A stretch of DNA of 64,000 nt from Rusavskia elegans (taxonomy: Eukaryota > Ascomycota > Lecanoromycetes > Teloschistales > Teloschistaceae): NCBI GenBank assembly GCA_011316305.1, contig SAUG01000167.1, positions 1-64,000 of the forward strand. Reading direction: 5' to 3'. Made by a program: the position numbers and the translations under genes. Position 1 is the first letter of the stretch. Each line of letters starts with the position of its first letter. The notes under the pieces are model-generated. The model saw only the letters and a list, made by a program, of their open reading frames with translations. It had not been told where the DNA came from and made no database searches. Positions 1 through 14,312 of this stretch are shown in pieces.

Positions 1-414
1 CCCCCCAAAAAACCAGCGTCATGCCTGACCTGCAGCCGCCCGCTGTCTCACAGCCAGCCTACAAGCACGATGCATCATCTCTGCAACCCCTCACAGCAAC
101 GATTGTGTTATATCGAAAACGCTAACAACAACATCTCCACGATCTAGGCACGCATGCTCTCGCTCCCGTCCCCCTCCATCCCCGCCCCCAGCTGGCAACG
201 CGCCCTCCTCTGGGCCTCCACCGATCCCTTCCGCATCCAATGGATCACGGTCGCCGAAACGAGGTTCAACCGCGTCGGACATTTGAAGAACGCGTATAAT
301 GAGGGGCAGGCGGTGTTGGTGGGGAGGGATGGGCAGGAGATTGAGGAGGGGTGTGGGAGAAGGCTTTGTGAGATGATTGATGTGGTTGGGAGGGAGGAGA
401 GTGCGAGGGGGTAA
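1..414 (+). CDS. YTH-domain RNA-binding protein, 3' end (partial)
   Basis: Last exons of a gene entering from the left edge. The final exon reads WASTDPFRIQWITVAETRF, then HLKNAYN, a stretch with RDGQEIE, and GRRL. This matches the C-terminal strands and helix of YTH domains, which bind N6-methyladenosine or DSR motifs in RNA (fungal Mmi1/Pho92 type). A frame open from the left edge joins the last exon through a putative 43-base intron at 105-147 (GTGTTA...CTAG, branch GCTAAC), keeping phase 0. Most of the domain, including the m6A cage, lies outside the window. The stop at 412-414 overlaps a GGTAAGT that could be a further donor site, so the true end may be downstream. The family call rests on motif similarity only. 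Confidence 0.55.
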
Positions 415-1204
415 GTAGGTGATGTGATGAGGGGATGGATGGGATGGGATGGGGTGGTAGGTAGGTAGGTGTATGAATGGAAATGGAAAGGAAGGAGGTG
501 GTGGAGGGGGGAAATGTTATCCGATGCATAGGTGGGATGTGTTGCTTTGTTAGGAGAGAGAGAGCTATGATCGAACCCGCTGCTGGGGATTTCATTCCGC
601 TTGTTTGAGGCTTATATATATGTTCCTAGGACCTCGATAGCAGCGAATGTCAGTCAACTTTGTCTCGTGTCCGCCATACTCGTGCGCTACATCGGTGTTC
701 CAACCCTCTGACAACTCCTCGTAGGCTATCATCAGCCTCTTAGAACGCCTTCGCTGGCGCAGGTTATGAGTACTCTCTCTCTTTCTCTCTCTTCTCTCTT
801 TTTGTCTTTCACATCGTATCTATCATACCTCTGCCCGCAGCTCACATGCATATCTGTATTCCAGCACTGCCGCATCATACCATACACACCCTTCTTTTTG
901 CAATCTAGCGTAAGGAAAAGAGAGATGGGGGGAAATGTTACTGCTTGTGTGGGTTGTGAGTTATGGTTTGAACTGTGTTTAGAGACGTGAACGGATATTC
1001 TGATATCTGATATTGGGATCGGGATTGGGGTTCTTGGATTTCGATGTAGATAAATCAAAGCCATGGGATAGAAATCGGTTGGCAGTGAAGATATTCCGTT
1101 CCTATTATCTACTACATTACATCTGCTCGCCCGACGGCCACACTCAAATCATCCAGTATGTGTGTGCGAGAATGAGAAGCCCAGCAGGGTCATAGACGAG
1201 TTCA
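415..1204. other. Convergent intergenic spacer with purine- and pyrimidine-rich tracts
   Basis: The spacer lies between two converging genes. It holds a G/A-rich stretch at about 415-560 (GGGATGGGAT- and GGTAGGTAGG-type runs) and a CT-rich stretch at about 771-800. Short open frames here are low-complexity and I see no supported gene. It probably holds the two 3' UTRs. Confidence 0.5.
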
Positions 1205-3674
1205 TCACTTCGTCCGCGCCAGACCTAAACATGCCGCCATGCTGAAGAATATATCGATGTTATTGTAGACTCCTTCATCAAGGTTAGTTGTCTTGCTTAG
1301 ATGGATTCCACTGAAGGAATGAAGGCTCACCTGCAAACAACTCCTGGCAAGGTCCCTCCGCAAACACAGGCACATCCGTCAATGAGTGCACGCCTTGCGA
1401 ATTGTCGACCGGCAATGTCCCGTTCACTAGGAATCCAGTGACGGCATCTTTGTAGTTGACAATGAAGTCGTCTTCTTTCGCGGTGCTATTGACGGCGGGA
1501 ACTCGCGGGCCGGATTTATGGACTTGATAGTTCTCGCGGTGGTCGGGGTTGGCGCCTACCGCCGAAAAGAGGGTGTAGCTGGGGTGTTTGTTAGTATGTG
1601 GGTACTACAAGGCCAGCAAATAAGGAAAGAGAAGGGCTCACCGTGGGTCCCAGTTGGCTGGGAATGCTGCACCCTCGCTGAATTGAAGGCTGCTGGTATC
1701 CTGTGGAGAACCAGGGATCACGTATTGAGATAGACCCGACTGCATATACGTGCCGATAGCGTTCCGTTTCTGCCGGTCGGTCGTCTGTGCATTCAGATAT
1801 TTCGTGTCGACGCTTCCTGCAACGTCGAACCCATGGCCATGATCGGACGTCACGAGAACGAGCGTTTCTTTATCGCTGCCGAGTTGCTTGAGTTTCGCGA
1901 TGGTGTTTTTGACGGTATCATCGAGCTCCAACAAATCGCCCAAGGCACGATCGTAGTCGAGAGTATGCATTTGCTTGTCAATCGATGCGGCTTCGGACAT
2001 GAGGAACCACCCCTCCTTGCGATGACGGGCGTTCAAGATATCGATGGCTTTTAGTGTCATCTGTTTGAGCCCTGGGATGTCAGTCGCGTTCGCTTTCTTC
2101 CCGTCGGGACTGTTGCCCCTGTTCAGGTTGTTCTTGTAGACGTTGCGATCAAGCCAGACTGGTAAATTGGAGGTTGAGAAAATCCCCAAAGTCTTTGCAT
2201 TGTTGGGTGTGCTGCTCAGTGCTGTGTTGTTGAGGATTACGTTATAGCCTTTGCTTGCAAACAGCTTGTAGTAATCTTGTCCTCGGTATGAGGTTCTTCC
2301 AGGGAGGAATTGCTCAGCTCCACCTCCGAAGAGCACATCGGGTCCCGTCCAATTGGTCCACGTGTACTATGCGATGAATCAGAATAAAATGTCTTTCGAA
2401 TGCTGGGAGGGAGTTGACCTACGTTTGTGGCGCCATTGAGGAAGCTGTCAACCACAGCGGCATACTGACCACGATCGGCAGTATGAGCGGTGAACGCCGC
2501 TGGTGTAGCATCAGCAATGAAAGCTGTTGATACGATTCCTATACATTGTAAGCTACGATGGATCTCGATTGAGCCTGCAAAGCCACTGACCGACGCCGCC
2601 TCTCGTAAGTCTTTGGAAGATCTCGGCAATACTTTCAAACCTCGGGTCGTCAAAAGGATCAGGCGATGAATCGCGATAGACTCCAAGTGCGTTCACAGTT
2701 GATTTATGCCCACTGTAAAGGGCGGTAGCAGAGTTTGCACTATCTGTGATAAACGAGTCGATCGAATGCTAGGACCACTCAGAAAAGGTTGGAGGTTCTC
2801 AGCGAAGTCACAACTCACCGTCATCTGGTGGCCGAGAACGGGGAACTGATCCATCTGTAACCGGGATTGGTACCTGCCGTTGACTGTCTTATGAGCAATC
2901 AAGCGGGCAGCGCTAATCATATTCGTAGTCATCCTTGAACCTGTCAGCTGAATCCGAGCAGACCACATCAGAGGCAGATGTACCCGTCCTAGATAAACGA
3001 TCAGCTATATTCCATTCGAGAGAAGGGAGGCACATACACCGATGAACAGCACGATATTCTTCGTCTTCTTCACTTGGACAAGGTCCCGAACCAACCAAGA
3101 TGCCGTTGTTTTTGAGCCGTTGTTGTAAGTCAAAGTTGCAGTGTAATCGCCTGGCTCATACAGTGCCACCCGTCGATAAATCTTTGACGCGACATTTACG
3201 AACGATGGAGTTTTGGCGTCACGGGCGAAATAGTCTGGTCCAGTCAGTGTATGACGCGCAGGCATGAAGCTCATGAGATGGTCCTTACCTTCATACCAGG
3301 TGAAGTTCCATCGCTCCAGCGGCGGTTCGGCAATCTTGAACAAAGCGGCGGCACTCTGGGCGCGTCTGCCTTGTCTTGCAATGGTGAAGGTGAAAGCGGT
3401 ATCCGGGGTACTTCTCCCTGTCGCTTCGCTTCCATTGACAGGAGCATGGACTTCCAGGCGGATGTCGAAGTACTGCCCAGCTAGGAAATCGGTTCTGTTG
3501 GGTGATCAGTCCTGTTCCAAGGGTTGAATCGTGGAGGGAGGAAACATACTGATCAGGAGGAAAGACGCAGCCCAATGTCGGGCAGGCCCCAAGTCGGCGG
3601 AATGATTGAGCTGCACCAATGGAAGCCAGAGATAAGGCAGCAGCAGCACAGGACAGTAACATTCTGGAGATCAT
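1205..3674 (-). CDS. Secreted alkaline phosphatase (PhoA family)
   Basis: Phosphomonoesterase that releases phosphate from organic esters outside the cell or in the secretory pathway. The start at 3674 gives a hydrophobic signal peptide (MISRMLLSCAAAALSLAS). After an N-terminal beta-rich region come the metal and catalytic motifs: VLFIGDGM (zinc/Mg aspartate), TDSANSATAL (phosphorylated Ser), EAASIDKQMH (Glu/Asp/His ligands), TSDHGHG (Asp-His) and GVHSLTDVPVF (last His). The C-terminus ends near VYNNIDIFF and LGLARTK at the stop, 1205-1207. At least six short introns interrupt it. Clear ones run about 3551-3500 (GTATGT) and across the last join at about 1331-1274. The mature protein is about 600 residues, usual for fungal members. 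Exact exon borders in the middle were not all fixed. Confidence 0.88.
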
Positions 3675-4673
3675 AGTGGCGAAGTTGATTAAGAATTACT
3701 GTACCAACCTACCTTCCATCCACCGAGAAGCACAGAAGAATAGAGACCTGGGCCTGCAATGTGGACGAAGCTCATTATATACACAGTATAATTGCTTTCT
3801 CGGCAAGCTCGGTGAGGAGCTCTTTGCCTCCATGCAGTGTTGAATGTGGACCCGTTTGGGCCTAGCGTGGAGAAGCCCCGACGACAGCCAAGAAAACCCC
3901 ATGTTGACGGACAAATAGAGACAGCGTTCAGGCCCACGTTTTAAAACACTCAGCTCTGGTACCCCGGGACTTGCATGGTATCAGATGGATCCAGCGACCG
4001 AGGCTGTGACTATTGCAACCACCTTCCATCTTGGTGGGCAGAACGTGCGTCCCGCGTCATACATGAACCAGCTTGATGAGTAGGGGTGCATGTCTGCGTC
4101 AATGCAGAGGCAGGGCTTCCACGCGGGCCCAAATCAAGGACATGACATGACGCAGGAACGCTCAAGCCGGCCATGGGACATGTAGATACTAGATCCAAAG
4201 AAACGTGGAGATGATAAAGTAAACTCACAGCTAGTCATATATCCATGTTTACACCACGTGCACTCTGTCAATACAATGAACGCATCCGGTGCCTGTCAAG
4301 GCTCGTGTCACCTTCCCGACGACCTGTACGAGATCTTGATAACACATAATCCTGGTGGAAACTGCTGTGTTACTAAGAGTCGCGGATGGGAGTTCCCAAG
4401 GAGCATGACGTCATATCAACACGTACGTCACATGTTGCACTCAGAAGTTATGCAGCAGGCGGCCTCCATAAGTAGAAAATTACAAGTACAAGGTCTCGAA
4501 TCCCCCAAGTGGAAAGGTGACAATAAGCTTACTTTGGCCAAGTGCCCATTTCTTGCATGCAACAATAGAGTCCCGCTCCCCCATACCCATGCGCCTGCTG
4601 TAGCTGAACGGGGTATATTCAGGTGCATCGATGCTTGACAAATCTACACTGGAGTGATGAAAGGAATCGGACA
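3675..4673. other. Spacer: phosphatase promoter and zinc-finger gene 3' region
   Basis: About 1 kb upstream of the phosphatase and downstream of the zinc-finger gene. Only short unconvincing open frames occur here. It must hold the phosphatase promoter. I did not find a convincing Pho4/NUC-1 site by eye. Confidence 0.4.
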
Positions 4674-6143
<1,470 letters not shown>

Positions 6144-9100
6144 TTTGTCGAGTATTGAAGATGGTCGAGCGTATTTGAGAGCAAGATGAAGTTTTGGAAG
6201 GGCCGTAATGCTATACGGGTACTAGTCCCTCGCATGCATGCACCGCGATGTGCTGTGACTGGATACTGTAACCCTGGATAATGTTCCTTTCAGACCGTTT
6301 TGATGGAAAGGGCTGATATTTCCAGGGGTGCGCAGCTTCGATGAGGCCGGTGGAGTGAGGTATGTATGGAAAGTCCTCGAGCAGTGTTCCGTAGTATCTG
6401 CTCAACGAAGAGACCATTAGCCGATTGTCTGCAAATTCCCAAGCAAGAGCGAAGTCCGAAAGCTCACATGATGGTACTTTGAGATTGGGGTCTGTAGCGG
6501 GTGTTTTGGATTACTCACTAATTGATGGTGCTCCTTGAGTAGAGGCTGCCAGAAGGTCGATATGAGCGAAGTAATGCGTGGGGTTTCAGCGATCTTTCGG
6601 TTCTTGTCCTCGTGATAGCCTGCCAAGCAAGGGAAGATATCTGTCAACCGTGTGTCGACAGCACCGCGCAGGCGAAGATGCTATTTGGATGACGGGATAT
6701 AAGAGGATCGAGGATGGAGGTTTCGATGGGGCAATGAGGGTAATGAGCTGGAAAGGGATGCGGTTGCTCAGGCCGTGGGGCTGAGAGCTGGATGGAGCGG
6801 TCGAGAGGTAGGGATGTCTACACTCGATGACTGTGAACCAGGCCAGACCAACACATCACCGGTCAGCTCCCCCTAGAATAGCCGTGGGTTCCAGTGTTGA
6901 TGGGGCCGGTCGAGATGAAGAGAATCTTGGTCGAAGCGGCGACGAGATGTGCAGGTCGAGGTAGGGGGTAAGGTGATGGAGTTGGTAACGAGGAGTTGCG
7001 GTAAGTGGAAGGCAGCCCTTGATTTGAGGGAGTTAGCGTTGGCGGAAAGAGACAGGCGTGCACCAGCCGGAATCAACCTTCCGACTGATTGGAGCAGCAC
7101 ATTGTGCCAGGTGGTGCCACGAGGGCGGATCGGCATGAAGTGACTTATAGATTGACTGATCGTCATCCCCGGGCCCGCACTTGGAAGCTTTGGAACACGC
7201 ATAGAAGGTTCGACCCTGGTCTTCCGGGGCTTCTTAGTTCTTGGGGCCTTCCATGGATCGCTGCAATGGCGATCTCGAGCACACGCTAAGCCCTTAACGC
7301 ATCTCGCTCCAATCTGCCGTCAGTCTCTGACTCTCTGTCCTCGAACCGGTTCCCGAATCCAAGCAGCCGTCCCCGGCCCATGCTCAACTACCGTACGTTC
7401 GACTCCTATTCTCAGAGATTGACTGATCGTTCACATCCTTGCCGAAAGCATGGCTGCACGGATGTCACGCCCCCTCTCGTCCACGCGGTGGAGCCCTTTC
7501 GGATATCTTGGGCTTCTCAAGATCGACCTGCCTAGTGGTAGCCCATCTGAGACTCCTATTCTACCTCCAGCGCCACTTCTGTCCGTGGTCTAATCAGGAG
7601 AGGAGCCAGCCATGGTCGACGACTCGTCATGACATCGGACATGTTCGCACAATGAAGCCAAGATGACGATGATTGCTTGAAAGTCGGTGAGTTGTTCTTG
7701 CGACTATGCGCATGGTAGTGCGACTCGTGGATATGTCGCTTCTAAGTGGGTAACACTGCCGGAATTCCTCATTGGCTCTGGCTGCCGGACAAGGCGTGCA
7801 CTTATTGTTCTCCAGCCAGAGGTTGGCTCGTGACCAGCCCTGGCCACAAGCGACTGGATCATGGTCTTGCTGGCATTCCAAATGTCACTTGTTTACCCTC
7901 TATCGAACGGACCAAGTCTTATGCCTCTTATGATCGAGTCGAAACAAGGTAGCAGGTCGGGTATACAGTCTTTCATATATCTCACTTGCCACAACGCATC
8001 AACAGCCATCGCGGGTTGGCGAAGAGTCGAAAGGATCTGCAAAGGGTGTATTGCGCTCCAGGTATGCTATTTCGGGGACGTACGTCGCAGATTAGACGAG
8101 CCATAGAGCTTGGGGACCTCGAGGATACCACCACCTGCAGTATACCGATGCAGATAAATGACGGAGTGACGCGAAGCTAGAGATCTTTGGCTGCAAGCCT
8201 TTGTTTCAACGAATCGTCAGCACATGGCGGAAAGGGTAAGTACGTCAAGTACTCCATACCGTGTCACTGGTGAACTGCGCCTGATGCTCGTCGCGTCTTA
8301 CATCCCTTTCCTTTTACATAGTCTGGTATACCTTCCGGCTTCCGCATGAGCTGGAGGCCGCCAAACCCGACGCCGACCATACATGCGTCTTCTAGTCTTG
8401 CTGCGAGTCATGCGGGTGTGGCGCTGGGTGTCGTGCACGAGACTTGCATGATACGAGGCTCTTAGGTTGGACGTACCTGCAACCACCTGCATCTCGGCAT
8501 TTGTTATGGTACTCGACATGTCGTGCTGCATTTCACTGCGCTAATAGTGCTGCAGGTAGAAAATGTATTTGTTCCATGTTCCCAAGCCACGTCGAAAATG
8601 ACGGCATATTTCTCTTTCGGTCTGGTTTTTCGACACATTTCATAACTCTCGCAAAAAGATGAACGGTATAGCAGCTGATGGAATGCAGTGAGGTTGGTGC
8701 TTTATCCTTTCGTTTACCAGCGTGCTGCTCCCTGACCCCTACCAGCTACTGGTTTTCTCTGTCTCATGGTATCGAAACGGAATCGCCTTCGTTCAAAGTA
8801 GCAGCTGCACAGTAATTTCTAAGCAATCGTTGCAACGAGGTTCTTTGTCAAGGTGTCGGTTGTCGTACGCGCCTGATTGCGATCAATTGATGACACGACA
8901 CGACAAGACACTACGAATTTTGTACGGCAGAGGAAACTCGCATAGCAAGGAACAAGGAACCATACAAGCTCAACAAACCTTCGCAAATCCATATCCACTT
9001 ACGTGAGGACTTCACGGGTCTCGCAAGTCTTCATAGCTAATATTCGCATGTGGGGCCCTTCCCAGCAACACGCACAAGAAGGGCAAGACTGGAGGGCCCA

Positions 9101-9639
9101 TTACAGAAGAAGGAATCAGACCCCGAGGATATGTACAAAGTCGAAGACTCTTCGAAAACATGAATAACATACGAGACGGTTTCACGACGCTGATCGCTCG
9201 CAGCAGACGTGGAGAAGAACACCCCGAAGCGCCTCATCAACATCGGGATTAGTTTTGAACAAATTGCAAATCAGGCTAGTTTCGGGATAGCATCCGATAC
9301 AGAAGCAGGTGCGATGACTGTAAAAGTTAAGAACGACCATGGTTGGAGCTATACCTTTAGGCTATTGATGGGAGAAACTTGAATCGTTCAGATTGTTCGC
9401 CCTTCATAGCTGCGCGATCTCAGGGGTTTGGTGCCTCAATTAACGGAGACCTTATTGTTCAGCCTTCAGAGAACAGCTCCACTCGTATCTTACCAACCAT
9501 GAACGCTTCTCCTTTGCCAGTACGGACCGTGGATGCCGTAACTAGTTAGTAGTATATACGCTCTCGCATGGGCTCGTATCTGCAGAGATAAGGAATTTGA
9601 TAGACTATGTAGGGACCAGGGGAATTAACAAGCGCTTGT
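6144..9639. other. Long gene-poor region upstream of the zinc-finger gene
   Basis: About 3.5 kb with only short open frames (under 110 codons) lacking low-complexity-free coding character. The part next to 6143 is presumably a long 5' UTR and promoter, common for fungal transcription factors. One copy of a dispersed repeat lies at about 8821-8910. No other supported feature is seen. Confidence 0.4.
8821..8910 (+). repeat. Dispersed ~80-bp repeat, copy A
   Basis: The sequence starting AAGCAATCGTTGCAACGAGG aligns without gaps for about 60 bases with the stretch at 13051, then continues into a GATGACACGACACGACAAG-like tail. Differences from the 13051 copy are largely A/G and C/T transitions. 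The element is unidentified; it could be part of an old transposon. Confidence 0.5.
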
Positions 9640-11006
9640 CTATTCCGTCCGACTCTTCTTTTTCGTCTGTTCATCAGCGTTTAGGGTTGCCAAATCCGTA
9701 TACAAGTCCTTTAAAGTGGCAGAGGTGGCCTTTTTCCGCGCCGCTGCTTCCTTCTTCTTCACCTTCGCTTCCTTCTTCCCCTCCTTCGCTTCATGGTACA
9801 CCTTTTTCGCCTCGTCGTACACCTTCTTTACCTCATCATACACCCTTTCCGCCCCGTTGCACGTCTGGTCCTCCATATTTTCTACGGCTTCCAGACGCTC
9901 AATCTCCGCCAGTATGGTATCAATAGACTGGTCCATTTCGTTGTACTTTCGCTTCGATCCGGATGTCGAAGGTGGTGGAAAGGTGGGAGGAGCAGGGACT
10001 GTTGACCTGGAGGACCCAGGGAGTGTAGTCAGCTCCAACTCTGGGCTCTCACTCCTGGTGCTCGAACCATCCTCCTTATTTAGATTGGGGACATCGGCAT
10101 GAGACTTCCATGAGGTTCTAGGATCAGTCGTCGAAGAGGTGGATGGGTTGGAGGTGGGGGCTTTGGCTGCGGAGGTTTTGGCAGTCGAGGTATCGATGGC
10201 AGATGTAGTGGCGGTGGAGGCGGGTACATCGGCGGTGGGGGCGTTGACAGTAGGTCCAGCAGTGCTCGAGTCCAAGTATCGTTGCCGAACGAGCTCGTTG
10301 TCACCACTGTCATCGTTGAGCTCGAGGGTGTCACCATCTTCGCGGTCGAAATCGTCGAGTTGCTGGATGGACTCAACTTGACGAGCAGGCTCGTCGCCTT
10401 GCTCGTGTTCGGCCGTGCATGTTTGTTCGCTGGGTTGATTTCGTTAGTCCTCATCTTGAACACTTCTGGTAGCGTCTAGTACCTTATCGAAGTTTAAGAT
10501 AGCCTGTTCTTTATACAGCTGATGACGCTTGACCTGAGCTGTTTCGACGGACTTGTTTGCCTTGTTAAGCCTCGACTCGAGCTGCTTTAACTTGGCTTCT
10601 TCGGCTCCGAGCTGTCCGGAGGCCAATTCGAGATCCGTCTCTATGTTTGACATGTCCTTGGAAGACTCATGACCGAAGAAAGTAGCATCCCTTCGCTCTT
10701 AGAACCTTTCAAAGTGACCCGGGCTTGCTGGACCAACTGTTGTGACTTTTCGAAGTCACCCTGAAGCTTGAGGGCAACTTGTTTTCTGTTAGTAGTCGTA
10801 GTGCCTTGGTTAGGAGGAACCTTGGGTTTTAATACCTTGGCTGCCTTGTTTTTAGCCTTTATTACCGCCTTCGCCTCGTCGAATTGTACCTTGACAGCGG
10901 TAAGTCTCTGGCTAGCGTCCACGTCGCCAGGGTTTGCCTTAAAGACATCCTGCAGTTGCTTCAATCGGTTCGCCAGAGCTCTGAAGCTTTTTGGTCGTGG
11001 TGGCAT
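9640..11006 (-). CDS. Orphan coiled-coil protein, Lys/Glu-rich
   Basis: A three-exon model (11006-10719, 10656-10517, 10429-9640) gives 405 residues with consistent phases. The first donor (GTCACT) is weak, so that join is the least sure. The N-terminus (MPPRPKSFRALANRLKQLQ) is followed by Lys/Gln/Glu-rich heptad-like helices (GQLGAEEAKLKQLESRLNKA). A Ser/Thr/Pro/Ala-rich linker follows, and then a C-terminal coil with repeated YDEVKK/YDEAKK/YHEAKEG blocks and KKK/RKK clusters that could act as nuclear signals. I do not recognise a family. It sits alone in a gene-poor stretch and may be lineage-specific. Confidence 0.55.
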
Positions 11007-13050
11007 ATTGGCTGATTGCGAGAGCGGATGACGAGGGAGATGAGTTGTTGAGCAATGAAAGATTGTAGAGCGGCCGCTCCAATGGGATTGGGAAGAGCTG
11101 CGAGAACAGGTTATACACTTCTCGTGAAGGGGATGGGGCAGGATTGGCGAGAACAGTTTACAACACGTCGTGGAAGGGGATGGTACAATGCTTCAGCTTT
11201 CAATACGTGATTTCTGGCTCCACAAACGTCGTACAAAGAGAGGAAATGAAAGTACGAGGCAGTCGTTTGGATAAAGATTGTTCGCTAGCGTGTTCTACGT
11301 CACGTCGTTTCCCCCAACCCTCAACACAGCTTATACATGCTGGATCTCTACTTACCCTCTTTCTCGAGGCTGTATGCAGGATCCTGCCCAGAAAGCCACG
11401 CTCAGGCCGCGGGCCTCCAAATCTACAGGCATCCTAATGGAAGTTTTGAGGCCTTTCCGAGGACTACCAACAAGATGCAAGGCAAGTTTAGATCATCCTC
11501 ACCGGTGCTTCGATGCTTCTAAGGACTATGGCCAATTCCGATCACAATTGTCCAACGGCTGCCCTGAGAAGCCTCCAGTTTTTGAACCAACCAAACCTCC
11601 TCCACCACTGACAATGAACCTCACGGCTCTTCGATTGAGAAGAGCGTATTATGTAACGGATAGGCGGTCTTGCTTAGGTAAATGCGCTTTGTTGCAGGGA
11701 CATTGGCCGGATACTCCGCGAAGTAATATTGTATCATGATTACCCGGACTTGAGCGAGGATTTGACCACAGGGGAAACCGACGAGAGGTGGTTTTCGCCT
11801 GAGCTTCAGTCAGCTATGCTGGAATACCGCTGACGCTGTAGATACCGACCTTCTGAGATCACCGAGCTCCATATCATCTGATAGCATTTTCGGAACAACG
11901 TGCTTCATACGCATTCACTTAGGATCCGGATGAATCAGTGTCGTTCTTCGACTGACGGTACAGCACCCGCGCTGCCCAGTTGCCTACTCAGACAAATAAT
12001 GCATGATTAGAGATAGATCCAGCCATAAAGACGATTGTTCGACCCCTTAGAGTCGAGGATGCAATCCTGCCTTTTCGGCGTCGTTGGTTCGATCATGAAG
12101 TTGTGGCTCAGAAACACAGACGATCGGAATGCTCCACTGTATCCATATCGCTGGACTTGAGGGCGACAGAGTAGCGAGGTTCGAGAGCAGCCTGCTGTAC
12201 GTCTACATATACTCAGGCTAATGCGGATGGATCCTTGGTTGACATTTTCTATTAATAGCACAATACGTGCACGTCCAGAAGCCCCACCCCCGAGGGCCTC
12301 GAACAATCATCCCTACCAATAGATCTTCTTCGTTCATACCATGCAGTGAGGTCCTTGCTGACACGGAGAGCGCAATCTATCATGCAGCAACCTCAATACT
12401 GGACTGGGCAAGATTCACACACATCCAGCCACGATTGCTCTCTCCTCTCATTGCCAACAGCCACCTACCAACGAAAGAACCGGTCTACTTCCTCCGCCTC
12501 AGACTATACCTTGCTGTGCTTGAGTCTCTATTCGAGCTAAGCCCAGATGCTGAACAGCAGCATGGATTTGTACCCAGTGTAGAAGCCATGTCTGGTCATG
12601 GAAACACCTCGGCGCCGCTCCGATGAGATCAGGCTGCAAGGCGGCATGGGCTCGCTTCGAAAATTAAACCAGGGGCTGGCAGCAAAGCATATCTATCAAG
12701 CATTGGTCCCCGTCATGGCAACAATCACGAGGACATCGATGATATCCGATTTTGATGACTGAGCCGGAGATCAATGTTTGAGATTGATATACGAGTGAAA
12801 TGAGCATCTTCGCGAGGCTTGGCGGTTTGTGAAACGGGCGAGAAGCATTGGTTCCAAGATTGAGCAGCTGCATTTGAACGGTGGTTGCGTGGCTTGGAAT
12901 AACTTCTTTGGTGCATGCATGGAGTAGTCTTGGAGTATCCTCTATGAACCACCGGCCGATTGCCAGATTGAAGACATTCTCACGCCTCCCGCAGCAGTCA
13001 TACGATTAGAGGAAGGAAAGGGAGGATCTCGGTGGAGGATTGTGAGGTCC

Positions 13051-13132
13051 AAGCAATCGTTACAGCGAGATCATAGATCGAGGTACCGACTGTCATACGC
13101 CCTTATTACCACAGACCGTTGATACGACAAGC
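13051..13132 (+). repeat. Dispersed ~80-bp repeat, copy B
   Basis: Reads AAGCAATCGTTACAGCGAGA, then ATCGAGGTACCGAC, CATACGCCC and GATACGACAAG. It is the best-preserved member for comparison with copies at 8821, 18525, 29326 and 34506. Confidence 0.5.
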
Positions 13133-13166
13133 CCTTTATTACCACTTACAGTTGATACGACAAGCC
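13101..13166 (+). repeat. 34-bp tandem duplication
   Basis: Two adjacent units, each holding TTATTACCAC followed by GTTGATACGACAAGCCC, with a 34-base period. The duplication involves the tail of dispersed repeat copy B. Confidence 0.55.
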
Positions 13167-13628
13167 CCTGAATCGAAGGCCCTAGCGGGGGATGTGATAC
13201 GAGTGATGGTGATAAAGTGAAATTGAGTTACATCACCGGCTACAAAGACTTATGGCCGCAGAAATTCGTGAGACGAAAGCGAAATGATATAGTTTCCGCC
13301 TTCCGAGCCGCACTCAATTTTTCCGGCCAATCAATCCCAGCCCGGTGAAGCGTTTCCTTCAAACCTTCGGTGGATGTCTGTTCGATGTGATCTTCTTCGC
13401 GTGTCCGCTTTGGTCCTTTCTGAGAATAAGGTGGGTGCTGACCGCGTAGGGGCAAATCACTATTAGCTTCCGCATCCTGTGTGCTATGCTAGTCCTCGCC
13501 GGGACGGAACCGGTCATCGCGACCCTATCTCCTCGCGATGCGGCAATCTGCAAAGCTGCAGCGTGACTTTTCTCGAGCATCACGTGCGAGTGCGAGGGCC
13601 GTGCGATTAGCCTGCAGTAACCAAGTAA

Positions 13629-14312
13629 TCAGTCTTTGATGCAAATAACCAGGCTTCGCTGCAGAACGATTGCCTCTTCGATCCTTTGCCGTCGGCTAGC
13701 AATTTCTTGCTTATCGATACCGCTTAAAAAAGCCTCGATATGTCTGATTAGATCATCGAGCGCTGGAGTTATCCTGCCTAGGGCCTTGAACTTGCTAGCT
13801 CGGATGGAGAGCTTCAGGCGTTCGATGGTATCGCGTTGCTTGGCTGGGGGCAGTTGGTGGGCGGCCTCGATGTCTCTGTCAAACGCAATGGAACCCTTAC
13901 TGTCAAGACACATTTCGATAACGTTAGGATCGATAGACTTCGCACCAGGCTTGATTGTAGATGTGCCGAGATCGCTTGATGCCCACATCAAGGTGCATGA
14001 CTCGGTCTTGGTCTTCTGGGTGATCTGGGATAAAGTTTGGGGTCAGTATAACTTCATATCCAATCAAAATGAGGTATATTACGGCCGTAAATCACTTACA
14101 GTCAGGTTGTAGTCGAAGAGTAGCCTACAAACGTTGTCGCCCTTGGCTGTTCCGCCGCCTTGAGCGAATTCAAGGTCTTGCCAGCTGTTGGGGTTCGTCG
14201 GTTCGGCACCTTCGATCATCAAGGAGAGGTGCGCAGGATCGACTTTGTACTCCCTCGGCAGGCTAGCAATAGAGGGGATCCTTTTCTTGACGGTCTGACT
14301 GGTTGACGACAT
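13629..14312 (-). CDS. Orphan 202-residue protein
   Basis: Two exons (14312-14100 and 14024-13629) joined across a 75-base intron with a strong GTAAGT donor and a CCCAG acceptor, phase 0. The N-terminal half (LPREYKVDPAHLSLMIEGAE, CRLLFDYNLT) looks globular. The C-terminal half (AAHQLPPAKQRDTIERLKLS, DLIRHIEAFLSGIDKQEIAS) is helical and charged. No signal peptide, membrane segment or known motif is seen. It is unrecognised; the clean splice sites and good coding composition support it as a real gene. Confidence 0.5.

Larger units (their letters stand above)
11007..13628. other. Gene-poor region with small repeats
   Basis: No convincing gene. Open frames at about 11278-11739 (+), 12267-12626 (+) and 13240-13455 (-) lack supporting features. 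A copy of the dispersed repeat (13051) and a 34-bp tandem pair (about 13101-13166) lie here. Confidence 0.35.

Noticed and set aside
732..1064. Open frame of 110 codons on the minus strand
   Set aside because: Low-complexity Arg/Glu runs arise from a CT-rich tract; no start context, domain or splice partner; lies in a convergent spacer.
11278..11739. 153-codon plus-strand frame
   Set aside because: No recognisable motif, unremarkable composition and no splice partner; probably chance.
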